From positions 1-9,079 of the forward strand of contig JAFAFV010000130.1 in assembly GCA_023423285.1 (NCBI GenBank): a DNA stretch of 9,079 nt. Reading direction: 5' to 3'. This document shows positions 1 through 6,367 of this stretch, piece after piece. Every line of letters begins with the position of its first letter. Position 1 is the stretch's first letter. The stretch is from Bacteroidota bacterium (GTDB taxonomy: Bacteria > Bacteroidota > Bacteroidia > Chitinophagales > Chitinophagaceae). The translations under genes and the position numbers were made by a program. The notes under the pieces are model-generated. The model was given only the letters and a program-made list of their open reading frames with translations. It searched no databases and had not been told where the DNA came from.

Positions 1-927
1 AACCTCATGACTACTTTTGTAAGCCGTCTGGAAAATTCTGAAGGGCTGGAAGATGGCGTGGACGTGGCTGATTCTTATGCAAGCATATACGAAACTATGC
101 CTGAGCTGGCTGCTCAAATGCTCCAAAACGTTAAAACTAATTATGAACGTAACGTAAACGAACGCAACCAGCGTGGGGTAGCTATTTACAATATTTTATA
201 CAAGTTATTTTTAAGTGCGGACTCAGCTAATAAAGTAGACCTTACAAAAGAACTGGGAATTTTGCCCGTGTATTCTGTCCCTTACTCAAGCCTGAAGAAC
301 GAGCAGGGACGCGTGATTGCACAGGTATATTTTTATGGTGATAAAGACGGTAGGGGCATCTTTAATGGTTTTTTAAACTCTTATGGTAATGGCTGGAAAA
401 TAGATCGCAGCAATAAACAGTGGGTAACCATCACTTCTACCAAAGGGGAGCCGGTAACCATTTATGCCAACAGACCCCTGCCTGAATCAACAGGTGAAGA
501 TGATAAAGCACAAAGAGCATTGGGTGCATATTTAAAGCGAAACAATTTATACCCTAGTGTTACCATACACCGCGGCCACAGTTATTATGCACCTACAACT
601 ATTGAGTATATGGCGCCCAGTTCAAAAATCGTTTTCATGGGTTCCTGCGGAGGTTTTACATTAATCGATTCTATTTTACGTAAGTGCAGTGATGCGCACA
701 TCATTGCATCCAAGCAAATAGGCCGCACGGCCATCAACCGGCCGTTCTTTGATCTGCTAAGTGAAAGATTGCGGGCCGGACGGGATATTGATTGGATACC
801 TTTCTGGAGCGACTTCAGGCGCAGCACCAGGGCCCCGGGGTTTGAAGATTACATTCCACCTTATAAAAACCTAGGTGCAATTTTTATAAAAGCATATAAA
901 ATAGAAACGGGAGAAACAGAAATATAA
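1..927 (+). CDS. Partial uncharacterised protein, clan CD protease-like C-terminal part
   Basis: The reading frame is open from the first base, so the start most likely lies upstream; the ATG at 7 is probably an internal methionine. I do not recognise the family by name. Numbering from that Met, the visible part has a mostly helical stretch (about 1-80), a middle section rich in aromatic and beta-type residues (85-160), and a block at 180-255 that reads like a clan CD (caspase, gingipain, CHAT) core. That block has VTIHRGH with H188, G190 and H191, then the hydrophobic strand KIVFMGSCGG with C214, then HIIASKQIG and the helix RPFFDLLSERL. In those families a His-Gly after a strand and a Cys after the next strand form the catalytic dyad. 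No signal peptide can be assessed because the N-terminus is missing. The protein ends in a tyrosine- and proline-rich tail (DYIPPYKNLG). Activity is inferred from the pattern only; it could be a non-enzymatic relative. The downstream tsaB gene gives no functional hint. Confidence 0.8.
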   Translation, partial: NLMTTFVSRLENSEGLEDGVDVADSYASIYETMPELAAQMLQNVKTNYERNVNERNQRGVAIYNILYKLFLSADSANKVDLTKELGILPVYSVPYSSLKNEQGRVIAQVYFYGDKDGRGIFNGFLNSYGNGWKIDRSNKQWVTITSTKGEPVTIYANRPLPESTGEDDKAQRALGAYLKRNNLYPSVTIHRGHSYYAPTTIEYMAPSSKIVFMGSCGGFTLIDSILRKCSDAHIIASKQIGRTAINRPFFDLLSERLRAGRDIDWIPFWSDFRRSTRAPGFEDYIPPYKNLGAIFIKAYKIETGETEI

Positions 928-991
928 AGCAACTGGTTTCAAGAAACACTTATTATTATTAAAAACGACATATTTTTAGCCTCTTTTACAC

Positions 992-1648
992 ATGGCCTTG
1001 ATCCTGAATATAGATACTGCGTTGCAGACCGGATCGGTTTGTTTAAGCAGGGATGCCCAGCCTCTTGCATACCTGCAAAACACCGAACCATCCAGCCAGG
1101 CATCATGGATACATGAGGCCATCAGGCAGTTGATGCAGGAGTGCCACCTGCAATTGCATGAACTTAATGCGGTGGCTGTTAGCAATGGGCCCGGCTCTTA
1201 TACAGGCCTTCGCATAGGCCTGGCCACAGCCAAAGGAATATGCTATACCTTAAAGATCCCGTTAATTTGCGTCAATACTTTATTCATTATGGCATCATCT
1301 GTAAGCTCTGAAGCCGATGATTTAATTTGCCCTATGATTGACGCCAGAAGGATGGAGGTTTTTACAACTTTGTATGATAAACAACTGAACACAATTGAAG
1401 AACAATCAGCATTAGTAGTTACAGAAAAATCTTTTGAAGATTATTTGTCAGATCGCAAAGTTCTGTTCACGGGAAATGGCTCACTAAAGTTTCAGCAGCT
1501 TACCACTTCGGAAAATGCAAGGTTTTTAGATCAAAAAATAAATGCTACACACATGCTGCCCATTGCAGCAAAAATGTTTGAGCAACAACAATTTTCTGAC
1601 CTGGCTTACGTAGAGCCGGAGTATGTAAAAGCGGTTTACACATCCTGA
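992..1648 (+). CDS. tsaB: tRNA threonylcarbamoyladenosine biosynthesis protein TsaB
   Basis: TsaB (YeaZ) is the non-catalytic ASKHA-fold partner of TsaD. With TsaE and the TsaC/Sua5 product threonylcarbamoyl-AMP it supports formation of t6A at position 37 of ANN-decoding tRNAs in the cytoplasm. The 218-residue length is normal for the family. Recognisable family blocks are the N-terminal strand LILNIDTALQTGSVCLS (3-19), the highly conserved SNGPGSYTGLRIGLATAKG (64-82) that helps form the TsaD-binding interface, the following strand and loop PLICVNTL (90-97), the PMIDARRMEVFT segment (114-125), and the typical C-terminal signature YVEPEYVKAV (206-215). The ATG at 992 puts the first strand immediately at the N-terminus, as in homologues. 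It follows the previous gene after 64 nt without a convincing terminator, so readthrough is possible. No tsaD, tsaE or rimI gene is visible in the window. No anomalies were seen. Confidence 0.96.
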   Translation: MALILNIDTALQTGSVCLSRDAQPLAYLQNTEPSSQASWIHEAIRQLMQECHLQLHELNAVAVSNGPGSYTGLRIGLATAKGICYTLKIPLICVNTLFIMASSVSSEADDLICPMIDARRMEVFTTLYDKQLNTIEEQSALVVTEKSFEDYLSDRKVLFTGNGSLKFQQLTTSENARFLDQKINATHMLPIAAKMFEQQQFSDLAYVEPEYVKAVYTS

Positions 1649-1711
1649 TATTAATATAAAATAAATACGTTTTAATGGCACTAATATGGTGAAAGACAAG
1701 TGTTTGATGTG

Positions 1712-1719
1712 TACCTTTG
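1712..1719 (+). promoter_or_regulatory. Putative Bacteroidota -7 promoter element of the ArsR-type gene
   Basis: TACCTTTG is an exact match to the TAnnTTTG -7 element used by the primary sigma factor of Bacteroidota. It lies 31 nt before the ATG at 1751, so transcription would begin at about 1724-1726 and leave a leader of roughly 25 nt. No good TTTG -33 box is seen at the usual 17-23 nt upstream; the only nearby TTTG (1703-1706) is too close. The position argues against the upstream GTG at 1700 as a start codon, because it would precede the transcript. Confidence 0.55.
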
Positions 1720-1750
1720 CAATCTCTTAACATTATTTTTAATCAGTACG

Positions 1751-2089
1751 ATGAGCAATTATCAAATTTCCTTCACACTTAAAAACGAAGCAGACAGCCA
1801 GTTAACGGTTGATACTCTCAGTGTTAAGAAGGCTGCGTTGATATTACGAGCCTTCAACCACAAATTAAGACAGCAAATTCTTAAATTGATTGACACCCAG
1901 GAGAAAGTAACCGTTACTGAAATTTATGTAAAACTGCGGATCGAGCAGTCTGTAGCTTCGCAGCACCTTGCCATACTTCGAAAAGCAGAATTTGTTAAAA
2001 CTGAACGTGACGGAAAATTTATTTATTATACGATCAATACTGACCGTATGAAAGATCTAAACCGTTTTGTAACTGACCTTTTGAAGTAA
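1751..2089 (+). CDS. ArsR-family winged helix-turn-helix transcriptional regulator
   Basis: This 112-residue protein has the size and layout of an ArsR/SmtB-type dimeric repressor. An N-terminal extension (1-27) precedes the winged-helix domain. FNHKLRQQILKLI (35-47) is the helix that usually carries the 'R…IL' signature, VTVTEIYVKL (53-62) is helix 3, EQSVASQHLAILRKAEFV (65-82) is the recognition helix and start of the wing, and RDGKFIYYTIN (86-96) is the beta wing. The C-terminal helix DRMKDLNRFVTDLLK probably dimerises. There is no cysteine anywhere, so neither the ELCVC metal site of ArsR/SmtB nor the thiol switch of BigR/YgaV-type sulfide sensors is present; the ligand is unknown. The ATG at 1751 is preferred over an in-frame GTG at 1700 because the latter lies upstream of the likely transcription start and adds 17 non-conserved residues. 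An intrinsic terminator follows the stop. The neighbouring rhodanese may be a target, which is inference from position only. Confidence 0.9.
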   Translation: MSNYQISFTLKNEADSQLTVDTLSVKKAALILRAFNHKLRQQILKLIDTQEKVTVTEIYVKLRIEQSVASQHLAILRKAEFVKTERDGKFIYYTINTDRMKDLNRFVTDLLK

Positions 2090-2113
2090 TGAGTTTTGAA
2101 AACATTATTTTAG
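2080..2113 (+). promoter_or_regulatory. Possible promoter for the rhodanese gene inside the arsR 3' end
   Basis: TTTG at 2080-2083 and TATTTTAG at 2106-2113 are separated by 22 nt. They resemble the Bacteroidota TTTG / TAnnTTTG pair with one mismatch in the -7 element. Initiation would fall near 2118-2120, inside the terminator hairpin, so such transcripts would lack the left arm of the stem and escape termination. AT-rich sequence makes chance matches common, so this is weak evidence. Confidence 0.25.
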
Positions 2114-2137
2114 CATCTGGTAACAGATGCTTTTTTT
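2112..2137 (+). terminator. Intrinsic terminator after the ArsR-type gene
   Basis: A perfect 8-bp stem, AGCATCTG (2112-2119) with CAGATGCT (2124-2131), closes a GTAA loop of the stable GNRA type (2120-2123). The stem runs directly into seven consecutive T residues (2131-2137). It begins 22 nt after the arsR stop codon and ends 18 nt before the next start codon, so it lies in any leader that reads through into the rhodanese gene. Confidence 0.9.
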
Positions 2138-2155
2138 ATTTTATACAGATATACA

Positions 2156-2800
2156 ATGAAAAAAATACAATTACAAGAATTTTCTAAACTGATACAACAG
2201 GAAATAGATGTATTAGATACAAGAGACACCGAAGAATTTAAAAGCGGTTTCATTCCTTCGTCTGTCAACGTGCCGCTTAAAGGTTTGAAAGAATGGGCAG
2301 CAGTAGTGTTAAAAAAAGAGGCGCCGCTTTTAATAGTAGTAGAAGAAGGAGAAGAAACCGGAGTGTTGGCGATTTTACAGGATGCAGGCTTTAACCACAT
2401 AGAAGGCAGCCTTGACGGTGGCTTTGCGGCCTGGCAGCAGGCAGGGCATTCCATTGACATGATCATTGATGTGGAACCCGATGAATTGATGATGGACATT
2501 CCGTTTGATGATAACCTGGTTGTGGTGGATGTGCGCAACCCGATTGAATACGCCGAAGGACATTTAAAAGATGCCGTAAATATTCCCATGAGTGACATCA
2601 GCGATCCTGTAACCATTGCCCAGTTTAGCGAAACAGATAATATTTACCTGCATTGCGCCGGTGGTACCCGCAGTGTAATTGCTGCATCCTTATTTAAAAA
2701 GCACGGCATTCACAACCTGCACAACATTGCCGGTGGCTGGAAGAAAATGAAGGAAGAGCCTAAAGCAGATATTGTAAAAGAACCCGATATTTTGAATTAA
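2156..2800 (+). CDS. Tandem rhodanese-domain protein, first domain lacking the catalytic Cys
   Basis: The 214-residue protein holds two rhodanese homology domains and has no signal peptide, so it is probably cytoplasmic. Domain 1 (about 1-100) keeps the fold markers DVLDTRDTEEFKSGFIPSSVNVP (18-40) and LDGGFAAWQQAG (86-97). Where the active-site loop should be, however, it reads VVEEGEETGV (61-70), with no cysteine. Domain 2 (about 105-200) has VVVDVRNPIEYAEGHL (122-137) and a complete six-residue loop C167-AGGTR followed by S173, then NIAGGWKKMK. C167 would carry the persulfide in sulfur transfer. This pairing of a degenerate and an active rhodanese domain matches, from memory, the C-terminal part of Bacteroidota persulfide dioxygenase-like MBL-rhodanese fusions, but no metallo-beta-lactamase domain precedes it here. 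Sulfur donor and acceptor are unknown; sulfide or persulfide handling is inference. The regulator upstream is separated by a terminator, and the downstream operon begins 68 nt later. Confidence 0.92.
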   Translation: MKKIQLQEFSKLIQQEIDVLDTRDTEEFKSGFIPSSVNVPLKGLKEWAAVVLKKEAPLLIVVEEGEETGVLAILQDAGFNHIEGSLDGGFAAWQQAGHSIDMIIDVEPDELMMDIPFDDNLVVVDVRNPIEYAEGHLKDAVNIPMSDISDPVTIAQFSETDNIYLHCAGGTRSVIAASLFKKHGIHNLHNIAGGWKKMKEEPKADIVKEPDILN

Positions 2801-2811
2801 TGCAGCTTTGA

Positions 2812-2868
2812 AAAACCGGTTTTAAATGTTGTGGGCAAAAAGAAGTATTTTTATTTAAAGAAAACCGG
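2812..2868. repeat. AAAACCGGTTTT palindrome with a repeated half-site abutting the start codon
   Basis: AAAACCGGTTTT at 2812-2823 is a perfect 12-bp palindrome. Its half AAAACCGG recurs at 2861-2868, ending exactly against the ATG at 2869. As RNA, CCGGTTTT (2816-2823) could pair over 8 bp with the second copy and close a 37-nt loop. A possible extension pairs AAA (2824-2826) with TTT (2854-2856) across an internal loop. CAGCTTTG (2803-2810) and TATTTTTA (2846-2853) are each one mismatch from a Bacteroidota -7 element, but neither has a clear -33 box, so the operon promoter is not settled. The palindrome could be an operator, a leader-structure arm, or chance. Confidence 0.4.
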
Positions 2869-3594
2869 ATGAGAATGAAACTGTTTATGACTGCGATAAG
2901 CGTGTTTTGCGCGGTTCAGGCTTATGCGCAAAACAATACAGAGGCGGTATTGGTAGCGAAGGGGCAGCAACACGCCGTAACCATTTATAAAAACGCTTTA
3001 AACACAGAGTCAGGCCTGTATAACGGGCCGTTTTATATTGATTATTTACAAACCATCAGCGAGGGAAATCCGTTTCTTGATAATAACCTGCAAATGGTCC
3101 TCGGTTCGGTTTTTTATGATGACGTGCTGTACGAAAATGAGCCGATGATGTATGATATCTATAAAAAAAAACTAATTGTAAACTCACCTGCAACAAATAT
3201 CAGGTTTACTTTAGTGAATGACAGAATTGGCTATTTTGTTATCAATGACAGGCAATTTCGTAATTTGAAAGCAGACAGCATTCTAAAAATTCCTTCTGAT
3301 TTTTATGAAGTGCTGTTTTCAGGTAACCGCATTTCATCTTACCAACTTCATCAAAAAACTCCTAAGGATGACCTTTCAGGAAGATTTTACAAAATCAAAT
3401 TACTGGACAAGAACCGTTTCTTTATTGAAAAAGGAGGCGCTATTAAAGAGATCAATAGAAAAAGAGATGTTTTAGATATTTTGAACGATGAGCGTCAGGA
3501 AGTAAGCCAGCTTATCAGGAAAGAGAAATTGAGATTTCGAAAGAATATAAAAGACGATCTGGCCACTATTACCCAGTTTTATGAAGGGCTTTAA
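2869..3594 (+). CDS. Small secreted protein of unknown function, first gene of the receptor operon
   Basis: I do not know a named family, though the layout resembles uncharacterised Bacteroidota proteins encoded with TonB receptors. The 241 residues start with a signal peptide (charged MRMK, hydrophobic LFMTAISVFCAV, cleavage after AYA at residue 20, mature start QNN), so the protein is exported, with no lipobox. The mature part has the segment TESGLYNGPFYIDY (46-59), a repeated 'VFYDDVLYENEPMMYDIYKKKLIV' type beta pattern around 81-104, and a central region that looks all-beta. A strongly basic helical C-terminus (about 195-241, with KEKLRFRKN) follows and ends in QFYEGL. An alternative ATG lies two codons downstream and would barely change the signal peptide. 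The TonB receptor starts 12 nt after the stop, so co-transcription is very likely and the protein may act as its periplasmic or outer-membrane accessory. A run of nine A (3163-3171) encodes Lys99-101 and could permit slippage. Confidence 0.85.
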   Translation: MRMKLFMTAISVFCAVQAYAQNNTEAVLVAKGQQHAVTIYKNALNTESGLYNGPFYIDYLQTISEGNPFLDNNLQMVLGSVFYDDVLYENEPMMYDIYKKKLIVNSPATNIRFTLVNDRIGYFVINDRQFRNLKADSILKIPSDFYEVLFSGNRISSYQLHQKTPKDDLSGRFYKIKLLDKNRFFIEKGGAIKEINRKRDVLDILNDERQEVSQLIRKEKLRFRKNIKDDLATITQFYEGL

Positions 3595-3606
3595 TACCAA
3601 ATCTGC

Positions 3607-6363
3607 ATGAGAGTAAAAAAGTTTATAACAGCCTTTGAAAAATCCATCATTCTACTTTGTTTTTTACTGGCAGGGCTTGAAGGCATTGCCCAGGTGAATG
3701 GTCCGAAGATTACCTTGCAGTTAGATAGTGTATCTATAGAAACAGCGTTGCTTGCCATTGAAAAGCAAAGCAACTATCATTTTTTTTACGACCATACATC
3801 TTTTGACACGGTTAAAGTGAATCTTAACGTAAACAACACTTCTTTAATAGATGCGCTTGACGTGGCGTTAGCCAACACGGGTTTGAATCATTCTATTGAT
3901 CACCGCAACCGCCAGGTGTTCATTACAAAAGGCCTGCTGGTTCATACCGAATTGCCTTCCTCGTTTTATGACGACGGTACTTATGGCCAAGCCACCGGCG
4001 ATACAACTATAACATTGCAAAGCAAGGATGATGTACAAATTTATGTATTGGGAAAGAATGCTGATAACAGAGACCGTGTAACCATCAGCGGAACGGTGAA
4101 GGATGAACGCAGCGGCGAGCCGGTCATCGGGGCATCAGTATATATACAAAATCCATCCGTTGGCGTAGTTACCGATCAGTTTGGCGCTTTCATCATCATG
4201 TTGCCAAAAGGCAAACACACTTTACATGTGCAAAGCATAGGTATGGAAGACATTAAACGGCAGGTTGATATTCGCGGGGAAGGAGGCCTCAGCATTGTGA
4301 TGCAATCGCGCATTATGACACTGAAAAACGTGGTTATATCAGCACAAAAAGTCAGCAACATACGAAACACACAATTAGGAGTGCAAAAACTGGATATTAA
4401 AACCATAAAGCAGGTGCCGGTGGTATTTGGGGAGGCCGATTTGCTAAGAGTGATGCTTACCATGCCTGGAATAAAAACTGTGGGAGAAGCTTCAACAGGG
4501 CTTAACATCAGAGGCGGATCGGCTGACCAGAATTTAATACTCTTCAATGATGCTAATGTGTACAACCCGTCACACTTTTTCGGTATGTTTTCGGCCTTCA
4601 ACCCAGAGGTGGTAAAAGAAGTGGAAGTGTATAAAAGCAGCGTGCCTGCTAAATATGGGGGCAGGCTTTCATCTGTTGTGAACATTGCCAGCCGCGAAGG
4701 TAACAAGAAAAAGTTTGAAGGTTCGGCGGGCATTGGGTTGCTTACCAGCCGCCTTACGCTTGAAGGCCCTATTATTAAAGATAAATCATCTTTTATTGTG
4801 GCGGGCAGAAGTACTTACGCAAACTGGCTACTGAATCTTTTACCAGATCAGTATAAAAACAGCAAAGCTAATTTTTATGATGTAAACCTTCTGGTAAATC
4901 ATGAGTTCGATAAAAAGAACAGCATTTACCTTACCGGATATATGAGCAAAGACAGGTTCAATTTAAACAGTGATACCTTCTTTCATTACAAGAACCAAAA
5001 CGTAAACCTGAAATGGAAGCATACCTTCAACAACCGTTTTTATGCATTGGTAAGCACCGGGCATGACGGGTATGAGTATGACATTTCAAGCGAAAAAATA
5101 CCTGTGAATGCGTATTCATTATCATTCAATGTAAAGCAAACGTATTTCAATACCAATTTCAATTACTTTATCAATTCGAAGCACACGCTTGATTTTGGGT
5201 TCAACACTTTGTATTATAAGCTAAGGCCAGGCAGCTATGTGCCGCTGGGCGATGAATCGCAGGTTGCCACCATTCACATGCCCGCAGAGCAGGCGCTGGA
5301 ATCTGCAATATACCTGAGCGATAAATTCAATATTACAAAAGACCTTACGTTTGATGCGGGCGTCAGGTATTCCGTGTTTAATTACTTGGGGCCGCACGAA
5401 GTAAATAATTACCTGTCTGGTTCTCCTAAAAGGGTGGAAAATATTATTGGCACTACGGTGTACGGAAAAAATAAATTCATTCAAAATTATCATGGGCCGG
5501 AAGTGCGCGTGGGCCTTCGGCAGATGCTTTCTAACACCATGTCCATCAAAGCCGGGTACAGCAGCCTGCGGCAATACATTCACATGCTGTCTAACACGGC
5601 AGCCATGGCGCCTACCGATATATGGAAGCTGAGCGACCCCAACATACAGCCGCAGTTTGGCGATCAGGTTTCATTAGGATTGTATAAAAACCTTAAGTCC
5701 AATACCATTGAACTTTCGGTAGAAGGGTATTATAAAAGAATTAAAAATTACCTCGATTTTAAGAGCGGCGCCGTTTTATTGTTGAATGACCATGTGGAAA
5801 CCGAAGTGGCCCGCACACAGGGAAAGGCTTATGGCGCGGAGTTTTTAGCTAAAAAACTTACCGGCAAACTCAATGGCTGGATCAGTTATACCTACAGCAG
5901 GATATTGCTGAAAGCCAACCGTGCAGAAACAGGAGAATTCATCAACGGCGGAGCGTATTATCCTGCTAACTATGATAAGCCACACGATGTAACTTTTATA
6001 GGCAATTACAGGTTCTCGCACCGTTTCAGCACATCGCTTAATGCCACTTACAGTACCGGAAGGCCTATTACTTTGCCCATAGGAAGGTTTCGCTATGCGG
6101 GTTCCGAACGCACTTTATACGGCCCTCGCAACGGGCACCGCATCCCTGATTACTTCAGGATGGACTTTTCTATGAATATAGAAGGCAATCATAAGATCCA
6201 TCAAAAAACGCACAACTCGTGGACGATTGGCGTGTACAACATCACAGGAAGAAAAAACCCGTATTCGGTTTACTATGTATCTGAAGGCGGTGCCATTAAT
6301 GGGTATAAGTTATCCGTGTTTGGCAGTGCCATACCTTTTGTTAACTTCAATATCAGGTTTTAG
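3607..6363 (+). CDS. TonB-dependent outer-membrane receptor with STN and carboxypeptidase-like domains
   Basis: The 918-residue protein is an outer-membrane beta-barrel transporter energised by TonB-ExbBD. A signal peptide (1-28, cleaved at GIA|Q) leads into an STN domain (about 33-108: TLQLDSVSIETALLAIEKQS…VFITK). A charged linker (109-157) follows, then a carboxypeptidase regulatory-like beta-sandwich (158-246: ISGTVKDERSGEPVIGASVYI … VVISAQ). The plug (about 255-362) has the conserved blocks LDIKTIKQVP, LNIRGGSADQNLILFNDA and SVPAKYGGRLSSVVNI. The barrel (about 370-918) ends in the aromatic signature VNFNIRF expected for BAM recognition. There is no cysteine after the signal peptide. STN domains in FecA-like receptors contact an anti-sigma factor, but no sigma/FecR pair lies in this window. 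The order receptor then DUF4249 lipoprotein (4 nt apart) is a recurring Bacteroidota arrangement. The substrate is unknown. This is not a typical SusC, because no SusD-like gene follows. Confidence 0.95.
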   Translation: MRVKKFITAFEKSIILLCFLLAGLEGIAQVNGPKITLQLDSVSIETALLAIEKQSNYHFFYDHTSFDTVKVNLNVNNTSLIDALDVALANTGLNHSIDHRNRQVFITKGLLVHTELPSSFYDDGTYGQATGDTTITLQSKDDVQIYVLGKNADNRDRVTISGTVKDERSGEPVIGASVYIQNPSVGVVTDQFGAFIIMLPKGKHTLHVQSIGMEDIKRQVDIRGEGGLSIVMQSRIMTLKNVVISAQKVSNIRNTQLGVQKLDIKTIKQVPVVFGEADLLRVMLTMPGIKTVGEASTGLNIRGGSADQNLILFNDANVYNPSHFFGMFSAFNPEVVKEVEVYKSSVPAKYGGRLSSVVNIASREGNKKKFEGSAGIGLLTSRLTLEGPIIKDKSSFIVAGRSTYANWLLNLLPDQYKNSKANFYDVNLLVNHEFDKKNSIYLTGYMSKDRFNLNSDTFFHYKNQNVNLKWKHTFNNRFYALVSTGHDGYEYDISSEKIPVNAYSLSFNVKQTYFNTNFNYFINSKHTLDFGFNTLYYKLRPGSYVPLGDESQVATIHMPAEQALESAIYLSDKFNITKDLTFDAGVRYSVFNYLGPHEVNNYLSGSPKRVENIIGTTVYGKNKFIQNYHGPEVRVGLRQMLSNTMSIKAGYSSLRQYIHMLSNTAAMAPTDIWKLSDPNIQPQFGDQVSLGLYKNLKSNTIELSVEGYYKRIKNYLDFKSGAVLLLNDHVETEVARTQGKAYGAEFLAKKLTGKLNGWISYTYSRILLKANRAETGEFINGGAYYPANYDKPHDVTFIGNYRFSHRFSTSLNATYSTGRPITLPIGRFRYAGSERTLYGPRNGHRIPDYFRMDFSMNIEGNHKIHQKTHNSWTIGVYNITGRKNPYSVYYVSEGGAINGYKLSVFGSAIPFVNFNIRF

Positions 6364-6367
6364 TTTT

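Noticed and set aside
936..947. GTTTCAAGAAAC inverted repeat after the first gene, considered as a terminator
   Set aside because: As RNA only a 4-bp stem with a CAAG loop can form, and there is no T tract behind it.
971..978. TATTTTTA before tsaB as a -7 promoter element
   Set aside because: One mismatch to TAnnTTTG in AT-rich DNA, no -33 box at a suitable distance, and it would leave a leader of only a few bases.
1732..1743. ATTA-TTTT-TAAT inverted repeat just after the presumed arsR transcription start, considered as an operator
   Set aside because: Four-base arms made only of A and T are expected by chance here, and nothing else marks the site.
1700..1750. GTG start at 1700 giving a 17-residue longer ArsR-type protein
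   Set aside because: It lies upstream of the TACCTTTG element and the likely transcription start, and the added residues do not look like part of a winged-helix protein; ATG 1751 is better.
2110..2616. 168-codon open frame on the - strand across the rhodanese gene
   Set aside because: The forward frame has clear rhodanese motifs, and the reverse translation is Ser-rich without recognisable domains and would end inside the terminator.
4176..4733. 185-codon open frame on the - strand
   Set aside because: It is antisense to the plug and carboxypeptidase-like region of the receptor, with low-complexity Ser/Thr/Pro-rich composition typical of a shadow frame and no independent signal.
6227..6367. 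Upstream start for the DUF4249 protein
   Set aside because: It would overlap the end of the receptor gene by 137 nt and bury the lipoprotein signal; ATG 6368 places the lipobox at the normal distance.
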